Shown here: piece after piece, positions 5,861-14,142 of the stretch
How positions within the stretch are numbered: the stretch's first letter is position 1
Layout of the letters: the number at the start of each line of letters is the position of its first letter
NCBI GenBank assembly: GCA_002292185.1
Contig: DBBL01000174.1
Span: 1 to 17,344, forward strand
DNA: 17,344 bases
DNA from: Akkermansiaceae bacterium UBA985
Lineage (GTDB): Bacteria; Verrucomicrobiota; Verrucomicrobiia; Verrucomicrobiales; Akkermansiaceae
Reading direction: 5' to 3'
Notes under the pieces: model-generated
Databases searched by the model: none
Told to the model about the DNA's origin: nothing
What the model saw: only the letters and a program-made list of their open reading frames with translations
Made by a program: the position numbers and the translations under genes

Positions 5861-6925
5861 ATGGACACCCAGACCAATCATTCAGCTTCGGCCGAAACAC
5901 CCCCCACCCTGCCCAAAGAGGTCGAGGCACCAATCTCATGGCGTAAGATCGTGGCGCAATACCGACAGCCGTGCCTGAAGAAAAGCGTCTGGCAAATAAT
6001 CAATACCGGGATCCCCTACATAGGCCTCTGGGCTCTCATGTATTTCACGATGACAGTCTCTTGGGTGCTGACCATCGCACTTGCACTCCTAGCTGGGTTA
6101 TTCCTCGTCCGCGTCTTCATCATCTTTCACGACTGCGGCCATGGCTCCTACTTTCGCTCAAAAAAGGCCAATAACATCGTCGGCTTTATTTCAGGCCTGC
6201 TAACACTGACGCCTTATCGTCATTGGCGCTGGCAACATGCGGTCCATCACGGCAGTTCTGGAAACCTCGACCAACGTGGCATCGGCGACGTATGGACGAT
6301 GACGGTCAAAGAATATCTAGCAGCCCCGCGCAGGGAACGCTTCTTTTACCGACTCACGCGCAACCCTTTTGTGCTCTTCGGCCTCATTCCACTCGGCCTA
6401 TTCATCTTTTATCAACGCGTCGCTTACGCCAACGCCAGCAAGCTCGATAAGCGTTCCGTATGGGCAATGAATGCAACCATCCTCGTTTATGCGATCGCCA
6501 TGAGCTCCCTATTTGGTTTCTGGAATTACTTATTGATACAACTAACCGTCACAGCGGTCGCGAGCACACTCGGCGTGTGGCTGTTTTATGTGCAGCATCA
6601 ATTCGAGGACACCTATTGGCGCAGCGGCGAAGAGTGGGACTACACACACTCCGCCATGAAAGGCAGCTCGTTCTACAAACTACCCAAAATCCTGCAATGG
6701 TTCTCGGGCAACATCGGCTATCACCACATTCACCACCTGAGCTCTCGCATCCCCAACTATTCCTTGGAGCGATGCCACAATGCAGAACCGTTCTTCCAGC
6801 AAGTGCCAGAACTCACGCTATTCTCCAGCTTGAAGTCACTCAAGCTAAGGCTCTGGGATGAAGACAGTCAAAAGCTAGTCGGCTATAAGCATCTAAAGAC
6901 AATGCAGCTAAAGAAAGCTGCCTGA
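5861..6925 (+). CDS. Membrane fatty acid desaturase (three histidine boxes)
   Basis: A di-iron integral membrane desaturase that introduces a double bond into acyl chains, using ferredoxin or another electron donor. The 354-residue protein has the three diagnostic boxes: HDCGH (90-94), HAVHH (126-130) and HHIHH (288-292). An extra conserved His lies in VQHQFED (244-250). Membrane helices are expected at about 50-86, 104-118, 168-185 and 205-243. The box spacing and the HDCGHGS form resemble the acyl-lipid Delta-12/omega-6 type (DesA-like), but regiospecificity cannot be read from sequence. A hydrophilic N-terminal tail of about 27 residues precedes the core. It is a single gene that converges with the nuclease gene, leaving 106 bases between their stops with no clear terminator. 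Confidence 0.92.
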   Translation: MDTQTNHSASAETPPTLPKEVEAPISWRKIVAQYRQPCLKKSVWQIINTGIPYIGLWALMYFTMTVSWVLTIALALLAGLFLVRVFIIFHDCGHGSYFRSKKANNIVGFISGLLTLTPYRHWRWQHAVHHGSSGNLDQRGIGDVWTMTVKEYLAAPRRERFFYRLTRNPFVLFGLIPLGLFIFYQRVAYANASKLDKRSVWAMNATILVYAIAMSSLFGFWNYLLIQLTVTAVASTLGVWLFYVQHQFEDTYWRSGEEWDYTHSAMKGSSFYKLPKILQWFSGNIGYHHIHHLSSRIPNYSLERCHNAEPFFQQVPELTLFSSLKSLKLRLWDEDSQKLVGYKHLKTMQLKKAA

Positions 6926-7031
6926 GGTGGCAAGATTCCTTCAAGATAATGTCTCGGTTTCATCTGAAAACCTGCAATCAGTAATTAGCAGTGAGTATCG
7001 GCATACGCTTTACCCCAAAGCTACTCAGATA

Positions 7032-8432
7032 CTAAAAAGTGATTTCCTTACCAAGGACACCGACCTCGACGTCACCATCGTGAATGCCCCTGAGCTCTTC
7101 TTGCAAAAGCTCCGAACGAGATTGCTCGCCGTGAATAAGCCACACCTTTTTCTTGGTTCCTGTGGTGGCTTTAAAATAATCGATAAGCTCAGAGTTGTCT
7201 GCATGACCAGAGAACGAATCCATGATCTCAACGTGAGCAAGAAGCTTATAGGGCTGCCCAAAAATATTCACCTCCGGGAGACGATGGCGTATTTTCCAGC
7301 CCAAGGTATTCTCCGCACAATAACCTACAAAGAGAATGGTATTATTGGGATTAGCTATACCGTTTTTCAAATGATGCAGAATACGACCTGCTTCACACAT
7401 ACCTGAGGCCGAGATAATGATCCCCTGTTTTTTACTATCATTGAGCTCTTTTGATTTAGCCACCGACCTGATCAGAGTGAGCCCCTCAAAGCCGAAGGGG
7501 TTGCGCTTTTCATAAAGGAAATCATTCACCTCTTTGTTGAAGCACTCAGGATGTAGGCGGAAAATTTCCGTAGCATTGACTGCCAGTGGGCTATCGACAA
7601 ACACGGGGATTTCCGGCACGCGCCCTTCTTCAAACAACTGGTGCAACACGTAGAGAATCTGCTGAGTGCGCTCCACGGCGAAGCACGGAATAATGATTTT
7701 ACCGCCACGCTTGATAGCGGCGTTGAGCACATCAGCAATGCTGTCATCAGCTCCCGTTCCAAGCTCATGCTCTCGACCACCATAGGTGCTCTCCATCAGC
7801 ATGTAATCAACATCTTTCGCCGGCACCGGGTCATTCAGCAAGTCATTACCTCCCCGACCAACATCACCAGAAAAAAGGAAGCGCTTGGTCTGACCGTCTT
7901 CCTCATCTTCGATCTCCAATAAAATCTGAGCACTGCCCAAAATATGGCCGGCATCATAAAACCACATGGTCACCCCTGGAGCAATTATCATCGGCCGCTC
8001 ATAGCCAACATTAACAAATTGCCTGAGGCACTTTTCCGCGTCTCTTGCCCCGTAAAGTGGTTCAATGAGGGGTTTGTTCTTTTTTTTCAGATGCTTATTG
8101 AGCCACTTGGTATCACTTTCTTGAATATGGGCACTGTCCTTAAGCATGACCTGACATAAGTCACGGGTCGCAAATGTAGCGTAAATATTACCATCGAAAC
8201 CTTTACTGCAGAGGTTTGGTAAGTTTCCCGAGTGGTCAATATGCGCATGGGAGAGAACCACACAATCAATGTCCTTAGGGTTAAAATAAGGAAAGCAACA
8301 ATTGATCTCATAAGCATCATTGCGCCGCCCCTGGTAAAGGCCACAGTCGAGCAGAATACGCTTACCATTAACTTCTAACAGGTGCTGGGAACCTGTCGTA
8401 GTACCTGCAGCACCACAAAATTTAATTTTCAT
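7032..8432 (-). CDS. Beta-CASP metallo-beta-lactamase RNase (RNA processing exonuclease family)
   Basis: A predicted zinc-dependent ribonuclease of the metallo-beta-lactamase/beta-CASP superfamily (CPSF73/Ysh1-like), acting on RNA in the cytosol. From ATG 8432 (466 residues) it shows the zinc motif HAHIDH (62-67), His163 in DAGHILGSA, Asp190 in FSGDVGRG, Glu214 in MESTYGG and the beta-CASP insertion. The late motifs SGMCEAGRILHHL (343-355), FSGHAD (407-412) and the final zinc ligand HGE (434-436) are also present. All zinc-binding motifs are intact. An upstream extension would need a TTG start at 8450; ATG 8432 fits better, since MKIKFCGAAG is the usual start of the fold. It lies 85 bases after ftsA on the same strand, where ftsZ is usually found. 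Confidence 0.9.
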   Translation of the reverse strand: MKIKFCGAAGTTTGSQHLLEVNGKRILLDCGLYQGRRNDAYEINCCFPYFNPKDIDCVVLSHAHIDHSGNLPNLCSKGFDGNIYATFATRDLCQVMLKDSAHIQESDTKWLNKHLKKKNKPLIEPLYGARDAEKCLRQFVNVGYERPMIIAPGVTMWFYDAGHILGSAQILLEIEDEEDGQTKRFLFSGDVGRGGNDLLNDPVPAKDVDYMLMESTYGGREHELGTGADDSIADVLNAAIKRGGKIIIPCFAVERTQQILYVLHQLFEEGRVPEIPVFVDSPLAVNATEIFRLHPECFNKEVNDFLYEKRNPFGFEGLTLIRSVAKSKELNDSKKQGIIISASGMCEAGRILHHLKNGIANPNNTILFVGYCAENTLGWKIRHRLPEVNIFGQPYKLLAHVEIMDSFSGHADNSELIDYFKATTGTKKKVWLIHGEQSRSELLQEELRGIHDGDVEVGVLGKEITF

Positions 8433-8517
8433 AATACTATTCAAGGGCAAGACTCACACAGATGCAAGCAAGCAGGATGTTTTCTAAACCTCGATATATT
8501 TACAGCAAGATGTTAGA

Positions 8518-9732
8518 CTAGCTACCAAAGGGCCAAAATAATTTCAGCATGCGGCCAAGAAAACTTCCCGATCCAGCTTCACGCTCTGCATCAAGAATCT
8601 GAGCGTAACGTATAAGCCCAACAGCTGTCGAATATTGAGGATCTCGGAAACTGGCGTGCACGCCACTCATATTAACTTGGTCTGCGACGTAAATGGACAA
8701 CCCAAATACCTCGTTAGCAAGCTCAGTAAGCCCACGCATTCGGCTAGTACCACCCGTTAAAAACACTCCTGAGCCAATACCTTGTAGGGCATCTTCTGGC
8801 AGCCGATCACGTATGAGCCTTAGTGTTTCCTCCAGCCGTCCATGGATAATTTCATTGAGCAGTGATCGCTTAATCTCACCTTCAACAAGGCCTTGGTCAT
8901 CCTTGACGGAAACGTTACCAATACCTCTAGCTGGATCACCCGAGCAATCACCCTCAGTTTTCTTCAAATCCTCAGCCCGACTTAACGGGATTTTTGTGAC
9001 CAAATGGATATCATTAGTGATGTGATCCCCTCCCACGGGAATACAGCCAGATGCCGCGATAGCGCCTTTCAGATACAACACATAATCCGCAGTGCCACCA
9101 CCGATATCGATGACCAGCGCACCAGCATCCTTGTGCTCTCTATCCAATGCCACTTGAGCTGTCGCGATCGGAGCAAATACGACGTCGTCCACATCAAGCG
9201 GAATTTCCCTCACACACTTAATGCTATTCTGAATACGGGTCCGCACGCCGTGCACAATGTGAAAGTCAACTTCGAGTGAACGCCCCAGTAACCCCACTGG
9301 GCTTACTGCATGCTCTTGCCCATCTAGGCGATAATGACGAATGAAGTTGTGCAGATACACGTGATCACCTGGGATTGCCAGATCCCGCGCTATCTCAGTG
9401 GCCTCAGCAAGGTGCCCATGATGCACTTCTTCCTCCTCATCGGGTAAACGATAGGTTCCGCGGTTGTTAACACCCTCGATGTGCAATCCCGTAACGGATA
9501 ACAGCACACTACTAATATCTACATCACATATATCTTCAGCTTGAAGCAGGGCCTCCTTCACGCCTGCCCTTGCCTGCGGATAATCGGTAATCTCACCTTT
9601 CCTGATGCCAGCACTGCGGGTTTCCCCCACACCAAGAATCTTGACGGAGCCATCAGGCTTCACCTCGCCAACTACCATGCAGGTTTTGGTAGTGCCAATT
9701 TCGAGACCTACATGTATTTTTGATTTTGCCAT
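8518..9732 (-). CDS. ftsA: Cell division protein FtsA
   Basis: An actin-like ATPase that tethers FtsZ filaments to the inner membrane and recruits later division proteins. At 404 residues it has normal length. Visible are the phosphate-1 loop GLEIGTTKT (9-17), the phosphate-2 motif VIDIGGGTADY (207-217) and the adenosine motif LTGGTSRMRG (325-334). The C-terminal end, FLGRMLKLFWPF (391-402), is an amphipathic helix typical of the membrane-targeting tail. The SHS2-type 1C region lies at about 85-165. ATG 9732 is followed directly by the first strand. The gene has its own promoter candidate 30 bases upstream and a 112-base gap from ftsQ. No ftsZ follows in this window. Confidence 0.95.
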   Translation of the reverse strand: MAKSKIHVGLEIGTTKTCMVVGEVKPDGSVKILGVGETRSAGIRKGEITDYPQARAGVKEALLQAEDICDVDISSVLLSVTGLHIEGVNNRGTYRLPDEEEEVHHGHLAEATEIARDLAIPGDHVYLHNFIRHYRLDGQEHAVSPVGLLGRSLEVDFHIVHGVRTRIQNSIKCVREIPLDVDDVVFAPIATAQVALDREHKDAGALVIDIGGGTADYVLYLKGAIAASGCIPVGGDHITNDIHLVTKIPLSRAEDLKKTEGDCSGDPARGIGNVSVKDDQGLVEGEIKRSLLNEIIHGRLEETLRLIRDRLPEDALQGIGSGVFLTGGTSRMRGLTELANEVFGLSIYVADQVNMSGVHASFRDPQYSTAVGLIRYAQILDAEREAGSGSFLGRMLKLFWPFGS

Positions 9733-9761
9733 TGGGTGAATAGAAAAGGTGTTAATTTAGC

Positions 9762-9767
9762 ATTATA
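9762..9767 (-). promoter_or_regulatory. -10 element upstream of ftsA
   Basis: Read on the minus strand, a perfect TATAAT ends 29 bases before the ftsA ATG, giving a leader of about 24 bases. A TTGACA further upstream is about 31 bases away, too far to be its -35. An ftsA promoter separate from the upstream cluster genes is plausible. Confidence 0.4.
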
Positions 9768-9780
9768 GCTTTAATGAAAT

Positions 9781-9798
9781 CCCATCGAATGCGGTGGG
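9781..9798 (-). terminator. Weak hairpin between ftsQ and ftsA
   Basis: On the minus strand CCCACCG and CGATGGG form a 7-base stem with one C-A mismatch around a CATT loop, followed by ATTTCATT. It could attenuate readthrough from ftsQ into ftsA, but the stem is short and the T run is broken. Confidence 0.25.
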
Positions 9799-9844
9799 TG
9801 TCAATGAGCTTGGAATTAGTATGATAGAAAGGTGGATAAGGCTT

Positions 9845-10831
9845 CTAGTGCGTCGTCGGCATGCGAGGTTTAATGAGCACTGGCTCTTCTGGTTGGGCAG
9901 GCTGTTTTTTAAATTCAACGGGGATATTCTTACGAGGCATCAAATTCATCTGTTTGATTTTCTGCTTCATTCCAGGATTATCACTGTTCCGGTTCTCGGC
10001 TAAGCAGTGTTCATGAATGGTAATATAATTCTCAACCTGTCGTTTGTGCTCATACATGCCAAAAATAGCTTTTGATTGGTTATGACATACAAGCTCCATG
10101 GAATAGTCATTGATCAGTGTGATTTGCTCAGGCAACCACTCCTCTCGGACGTCGGCTTCACTGAACGTTGCCATCAGGTCTAGCGCTCTCATTAAGTCAA
10201 CATGCTTCACCTTGGTGCCATGATCGAAGTCTTCGCTTTTGGCGGTGATCATAATGATAACGGGCAGATTCTGTGACGCCTGCCAAAGTGCTCCTTCACA
10301 AGGAAAGGTAATACCATTTTCATCAATCAATACACCATCAGCGCGACGCCCTAAGAAACCGACAGATTCGCACTGAATCCAAGCCACAGGCACACGCTCT
10401 TGAACTTTAATTTTAAGAGTTCCAGGAAGGCGGCGCTGAACATCACATTGCACGACTTCTGGTAAAGCGCTCAATCTCTCACGGACATCCTCGACACTGA
10501 CAGCAAAAATGGTCGCCTCCAAATCAATACCTGCTAAATCCACTACCCTTGCGTGATCAAGATAGCCATTGGTCTGCAGGTCAATTTCCTGAAGTTTGTA
10601 TTTTTCGTTATCCAAGAATAAGCTCTGCACACCTCGGTAGCCGCCTAATACAATGACAGCTAAGAGCATCAAACCTAGCAAGCCTTTTAAGCTTTTGCCC
10701 ATACCTCGCATGACTTGATACATCACGATTCGAGGTGAGCTCACCTTAATATGCAAGCGCTGGAGGTCTCCCCCTTGGCGAACATTGCGTTGGACAGCGG
10801 TAGTTTTTCTTCGAGCTCTTGATCTTGCCAT
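9845..10831 (-). CDS. ftsQ: Cell division protein FtsQ (POTRA domain)
   Basis: A bitopic inner membrane protein that links early and late division proteins through FtsB and FtsL. The 328-residue chain has a basic cytoplasmic N-terminus (RSRARRK), one membrane helix at about 48-66 and a POTRA domain at about 78-150. The POTRA includes the characteristic LPEVVQCDVQRRLPGTLKIKV segment (123-143), which matches the FtsQ/DivIB signature. The beta domain follows to about 275. The tail is longer than usual and Lys/Pro-rich (about 285-328), with no recognised motif. It begins 9 bases after the ddl stop, so the two are almost certainly cotranscribed. Identity rests on domain layout and its place between ddl and ftsA. 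Confidence 0.9.
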   Translation of the reverse strand: MARSRARRKTTAVQRNVRQGGDLQRLHIKVSSPRIVMYQVMRGMGKSLKGLLGLMLLAVIVLGGYRGVQSLFLDNEKYKLQEIDLQTNGYLDHARVVDLAGIDLEATIFAVSVEDVRERLSALPEVVQCDVQRRLPGTLKIKVQERVPVAWIQCESVGFLGRRADGVLIDENGITFPCEGALWQASQNLPVIIMITAKSEDFDHGTKVKHVDLMRALDLMATFSEADVREEWLPEQITLINDYSMELVCHNQSKAIFGMYEHKRQVENYITIHEHCLAENRNSDNPGMKQKIKQMNLMPRKNIPVEFKKQPAQPEEPVLIKPRMPTTH

Positions 10832-10840
10832 GGTCGTATT

Positions 10841-11758
10841 CTAGGTTCGGTGTTTAAGGGAGATATCGGCGATGGTTTCACATAAGGGGCCAAATTCATA
10901 ACCAGCTACTTGGGCCGCCTTGGGCAACAGGCTGCTAGCCGTCATGCCGGGAATGGTATTCGCCTCGAGAACGTAGGGTCTACCCTCTTTATCCAGTAAG
11001 ACATCTACCCGTGAGTATATTTCAATGCCCAGAGCACAGTGGGCGGCAAGGGCAGCATCCTGAACCGCTAACGTCGTCGCCTCATCCAGATCAGCTGGGC
11101 AGTAGTAATCGGTGCCACCATCATCGTTGAGCCACGGATACTTGTTTTTCATATCATAAAACCCACTGCGTGGAGCGATATGAACGATGGGTAAGGCAAC
11201 ACCATCCAATACACCCACCGTTAATTCTAAACCCTCAATATACTGCTCCACCAAAACCTGATCACCATATTTTGCTGCGTCCTCCATGGCTGCTGTCGCT
11301 TCAGACGGATCATGCACAATATGCACCCCGACACTGGAACCCTCACAAGGTGGTTTTACTACGTAAGGTGGCGACATTACAGGAAGCTTGGCGCCGGCTG
11401 AACAATCAACGATTTCCGATACAGGTGTTGGCACCCCGTGGGCTAGAAAGACTTCTTTACTGGCAACCTTGTCAAAAGCAACCTTGCTACTCTCTCTGCC
11501 GGCACCGGTGTAAGGCATGAGCATGCTTTCGAGGATTGCCTGCACTTCACCATCCTCACCAAAAGTCCCATGAATGGTGTTAAAACAAAGTTCGGTTCCC
11601 GCGGGCAGCTCGAATGAATGACCCTCTACATCAACCGCAACCGCATTTAATCCTTGCTCCTTGAGCGCTGCCAAAACCGCATTACCGGATGCCAGTGACA
11701 CCTCCCGTTCGGATCCGGGACCGCCCATGATTACAGCGATGAGTATATCCTTATTCAT
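10841..11758 (-). CDS. ddl: D-alanine--D-alanine ligase
   Basis: An ATP-grasp enzyme making the D-Ala-D-Ala dipeptide that MurF adds to the peptidoglycan stem. The 305-residue protein shows GSEREVS with Glu18, HGTFGEDG (63-70), VKPPCEGSSVG (134-144) with Ser141, the omega-loop Lys206-Tyr207, Arg250 and Asp252, and the metal ligands Glu265 and Asn267 in EANTIPGMT. Tyr207 corresponds to the Tyr of DdlB that selects D-Ala over D-lactate, so this is a normal ligase and not a vancomycin-resistance depsipeptide ligase. A weak GAGAAG lies about 6 bases before the ATG, one of the few ribosome-site-like sequences in the window. It sits 28 bases after murC-murB. Confidence 0.95.
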   Translation of the reverse strand: MNKDILIAVIMGGPGSEREVSLASGNAVLAALKEQGLNAVAVDVEGHSFELPAGTELCFNTIHGTFGEDGEVQAILESMLMPYTGAGRESSKVAFDKVASKEVFLAHGVPTPVSEIVDCSAGAKLPVMSPPYVVKPPCEGSSVGVHIVHDPSEATAAMEDAAKYGDQVLVEQYIEGLELTVGVLDGVALPIVHIAPRSGFYDMKNKYPWLNDDGGTDYYCPADLDEATTLAVQDAALAAHCALGIEIYSRVDVLLDKEGRPYVLEANTIPGMTASSLLPKAAQVAGYEFGPLCETIADISLKHRT

Positions 11759-11786
11759 ATGCTTCTCTTAAAATTTTTGCCTTGGT

Positions 11787-14111
11787 TTAAAATGTAAACT
11801 CATCGTCTCCGATGATTTGGACTTCCGTCTCCAGGTTGATCTCTCGCTGAGCCTTGGCCTCCCGCCGGATGTGGTCGATCAAACCAAGAACATCCGAGGC
11901 GCTCGCCTTGCCTCGATTGACAATGAAGTTTCCATGCTCGCTGGATACCTGGGCTTTGCCGACAGATGCCTCCTTTAAGCCCAACTCATCGACAAGTTTC
12001 CCCGCGGGTATCTGTTCTGGGTTTTTGAAAATACATCCGGCACTCGCTGCGATAGGCTGAGAGGATCGCCTTTTCTGCTTTGATTCCCGAGTGCGCTCCT
12101 CGATCAATTCGGGGCCTGAAACTTCCGCCTGAAAGCTCGCCTCGAGAGCGTAGTTTCTGCGCAGTTCTGGCACATTACGGTAAAGCGCCTTGATCTCCTC
12201 AGCGTCACGTTTCCTAATTTCTCCATCCTCATCAAGGAAAGTAACCTCAACGACCTGATCAAAGGTTTCTATTCCCATCGCCCCTGCATTCATTCGCAAA
12301 CCACCACCAACATTACCGGGAATGCCCTCCATCCACTCCATTCCAGTCAATCCATTGCCCGCGGCCACACTTGCTATCTTTTTAAACCGCGCGCCCACTC
12401 CTGATACGATCACATCGCCCTCCACGCGGACTTCAGAGAAATCACCACCCACAGGGTGAATAACTGCCCCACGTATGCCGCCATCCCTGACCAACAGGTT
12501 AGAACCTCTTCCAACGATACGTTGTGGAATGCCACGATCTCGGCAATATTTGACGATCCTTGAGAATGCTTCAAAGGTATGCGGCTCCAGCCAATACTGC
12601 GCCGGCCCACCACACAGAATCGTGGTGTGGCGGTTCATCGGCTCATAAAGCTTAGCCTTGAGTAAGGAGCCTTCTTCTTGCTCGCTTCCCTCTTCGCAGC
12701 AACGCGTCATCTCTTCGATGACTGCCATATCACGCGCAATTTTTGTGCCAATCTCGTGCACGTTACCCGCACCCAAAGTAACCAGCAAGTCACCTGACTT
12801 GAGGGCATTGCCAACGACGTGGTGAGCATTCCGAATTGGACCTACTACCTGAGCAGGAACATTCCCATGTGCCGCAATGGCATCCACAATGGTTTGCGCG
12901 CTCACTCCCTCAATCGGCAGCTCACTCGCTGGATAAATATCGGTGACAAAAACAAGATCTGCATCCTGCAAAGCCTTACCAAAGTCATCGGCTAACTTCT
13001 GCGTACGGCTATAGCGATGCGGCTGAAAAACAACCACCATGCGTCCGGGCTTGAGCGAACGCGCCGTTTGCAGCGTGGCCTCAACCTCAGTAGGATGGTG
13101 ACCGTAGTCATCAACGATACGTAAATGGGACGAGACATACTTATTTTCAAACCTCCTGCGTGCACCTGCAAAGGTTGCCAGAGCGCGCGCCACGAGCTGA
13201 AAATCAACCTTCAAGGTATCAGCAACGGTGATCGCGGCCAGTGCATTGAGCACGTTGTGTCTACCGGGAATGCCCAGCTCGACCCTTCCTAATCGTTCTC
13301 CCTTTTTGACAACATCGAATGACACCATGCCGCCACTCTCGTGGATTTCACTCGCCGTAAAATCAGCATCATCCCAGCCATAAGACAACGCGCCCTCACG
13401 GCTCGCACATAGCTCAGTGGCCACGGGGCAGCCTGCAAAATAGATTTTATTGCCCGCCGTCTGATCAAGCAATGTGGTGAAGACCTCCTTAATGTGATTA
13501 ATATCACGATAAAAATCCAAGTGCTCCTCCTCGATGTTAAGGACAACCGCGTGTTGTGGATGATAAAGCGCAAGGGTTCCGTCACTCTCATCACCCTCTG
13601 CGATCATCACCTCACAATCCTCCTCCCAATGAGCATTATTACCCAATACGGGGATCTCAGCACCCACGTAGTGACACGGCATCATGCCGCCACGTCTCAA
13701 CACATGCGCACACATCGCGGAGGTCGTGGTTTTACCATGCGTGCCAGAAATAATCACCCCTTGCCTGGTGTGCAGGATCGCCGCCAAGCACTCTGCTCTT
13801 CTGATACAGGGAATACCCTGAGCTCGGGCCTCAGCTCGGGCAACGTTTTCTTCACGAACAGCAGATGAATACACCACCACATCGGCACCGTGCACTTCAT
13901 CTGCGCGATGGGGACTAGAGAAGTTCAAACCCAAACCCTGCATGCGCTGGGTTTCCCCGCTGGTGACCATATCCGAACCGCTGACATGGTGACCCATGCC
14001 CAACAACAACAATGCCAGACCACTCATTCCAGAGCCCGCCACCCCTATAAGGTGGACCTTCACGGGGTTCTCCCGGTCGGTTAATCGTTTACTAAGCTCA
14101 TCAATGTTCAT
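11787..14111 (-). CDS. murC-murB: MurC-MurB fusion: UDP-MurNAc--L-alanine ligase / UDP-N-acetylenolpyruvoylglucosamine reductase
   Basis: One 774-residue chain carrying two consecutive cytosolic peptidoglycan steps. Residues 1-465 are MurC: Rossmann motif GVAGSGMSG (23-31), ATP loop GTHGKTTT (123-130), AEGDESDG (171-178), NIEEEHLDFY (192-201) and DDYGHHPTE (334-342). An acidic linker (about 470-485, EEGSEQEEGS) joins MurB (about 490-774): FAD motif GRGSNLL (534-540), GIPGNVGGGLRMNAGA (596-611) and SAGCIFKNP (690-698). The late LETEVQIIG contains the likely catalytic Glu763. The usual catalytic Ser of MurB (SAGS) is Cys693 here, and the usual YRxS motif reads YRNV. The domain order is the reverse of the reaction order, since MurB makes the substrate of MurC. 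No stop or frameshift interrupts the join. Confidence 0.95.
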   Translation of the reverse strand: MNIDELSKRLTDRENPVKVHLIGVAGSGMSGLALLLLGMGHHVSGSDMVTSGETQRMQGLGLNFSSPHRADEVHGADVVVYSSAVREENVARAEARAQGIPCIRRAECLAAILHTRQGVIISGTHGKTTTSAMCAHVLRRGGMMPCHYVGAEIPVLGNNAHWEEDCEVMIAEGDESDGTLALYHPQHAVVLNIEEEHLDFYRDINHIKEVFTTLLDQTAGNKIYFAGCPVATELCASREGALSYGWDDADFTASEIHESGGMVSFDVVKKGERLGRVELGIPGRHNVLNALAAITVADTLKVDFQLVARALATFAGARRRFENKYVSSHLRIVDDYGHHPTEVEATLQTARSLKPGRMVVVFQPHRYSRTQKLADDFGKALQDADLVFVTDIYPASELPIEGVSAQTIVDAIAAHGNVPAQVVGPIRNAHHVVGNALKSGDLLVTLGAGNVHEIGTKIARDMAVIEEMTRCCEEGSEQEEGSLLKAKLYEPMNRHTTILCGGPAQYWLEPHTFEAFSRIVKYCRDRGIPQRIVGRGSNLLVRDGGIRGAVIHPVGGDFSEVRVEGDVIVSGVGARFKKIASVAAGNGLTGMEWMEGIPGNVGGGLRMNAGAMGIETFDQVVEVTFLDEDGEIRKRDAEEIKALYRNVPELRRNYALEASFQAEVSGPELIEERTRESKQKRRSSQPIAASAGCIFKNPEQIPAGKLVDELGLKEASVGKAQVSSEHGNFIVNRGKASASDVLGLIDHIRREAKAQREINLETEVQIIGDDEFTF

Positions 14112-14142
14112 ACTCGGTTTTTATATCTGGAAATTGGCTGCC

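Noticed and set aside
6927..7406. 159-codon plus-strand ORF with a GTG start after the desaturase
   Set aside because: Most of it is antisense to the 3' part of the metallo-beta-lactamase gene, and only the first 35 codons lie in the gap. No domain or start signal supports it.
10841..11758. Possible vancomycin-resistance type (D-Ala-D-Lac) ligase
   Set aside because: The omega-loop Lys206-Tyr207 matches ordinary Ddl enzymes, and there are no vanH or vanX neighbours.
13494..13868. 124-codon plus-strand ORF within murC-murB
   Set aside because: Antisense shadow of the MurC ATP-binding region, His-rich with no recognisable domain.
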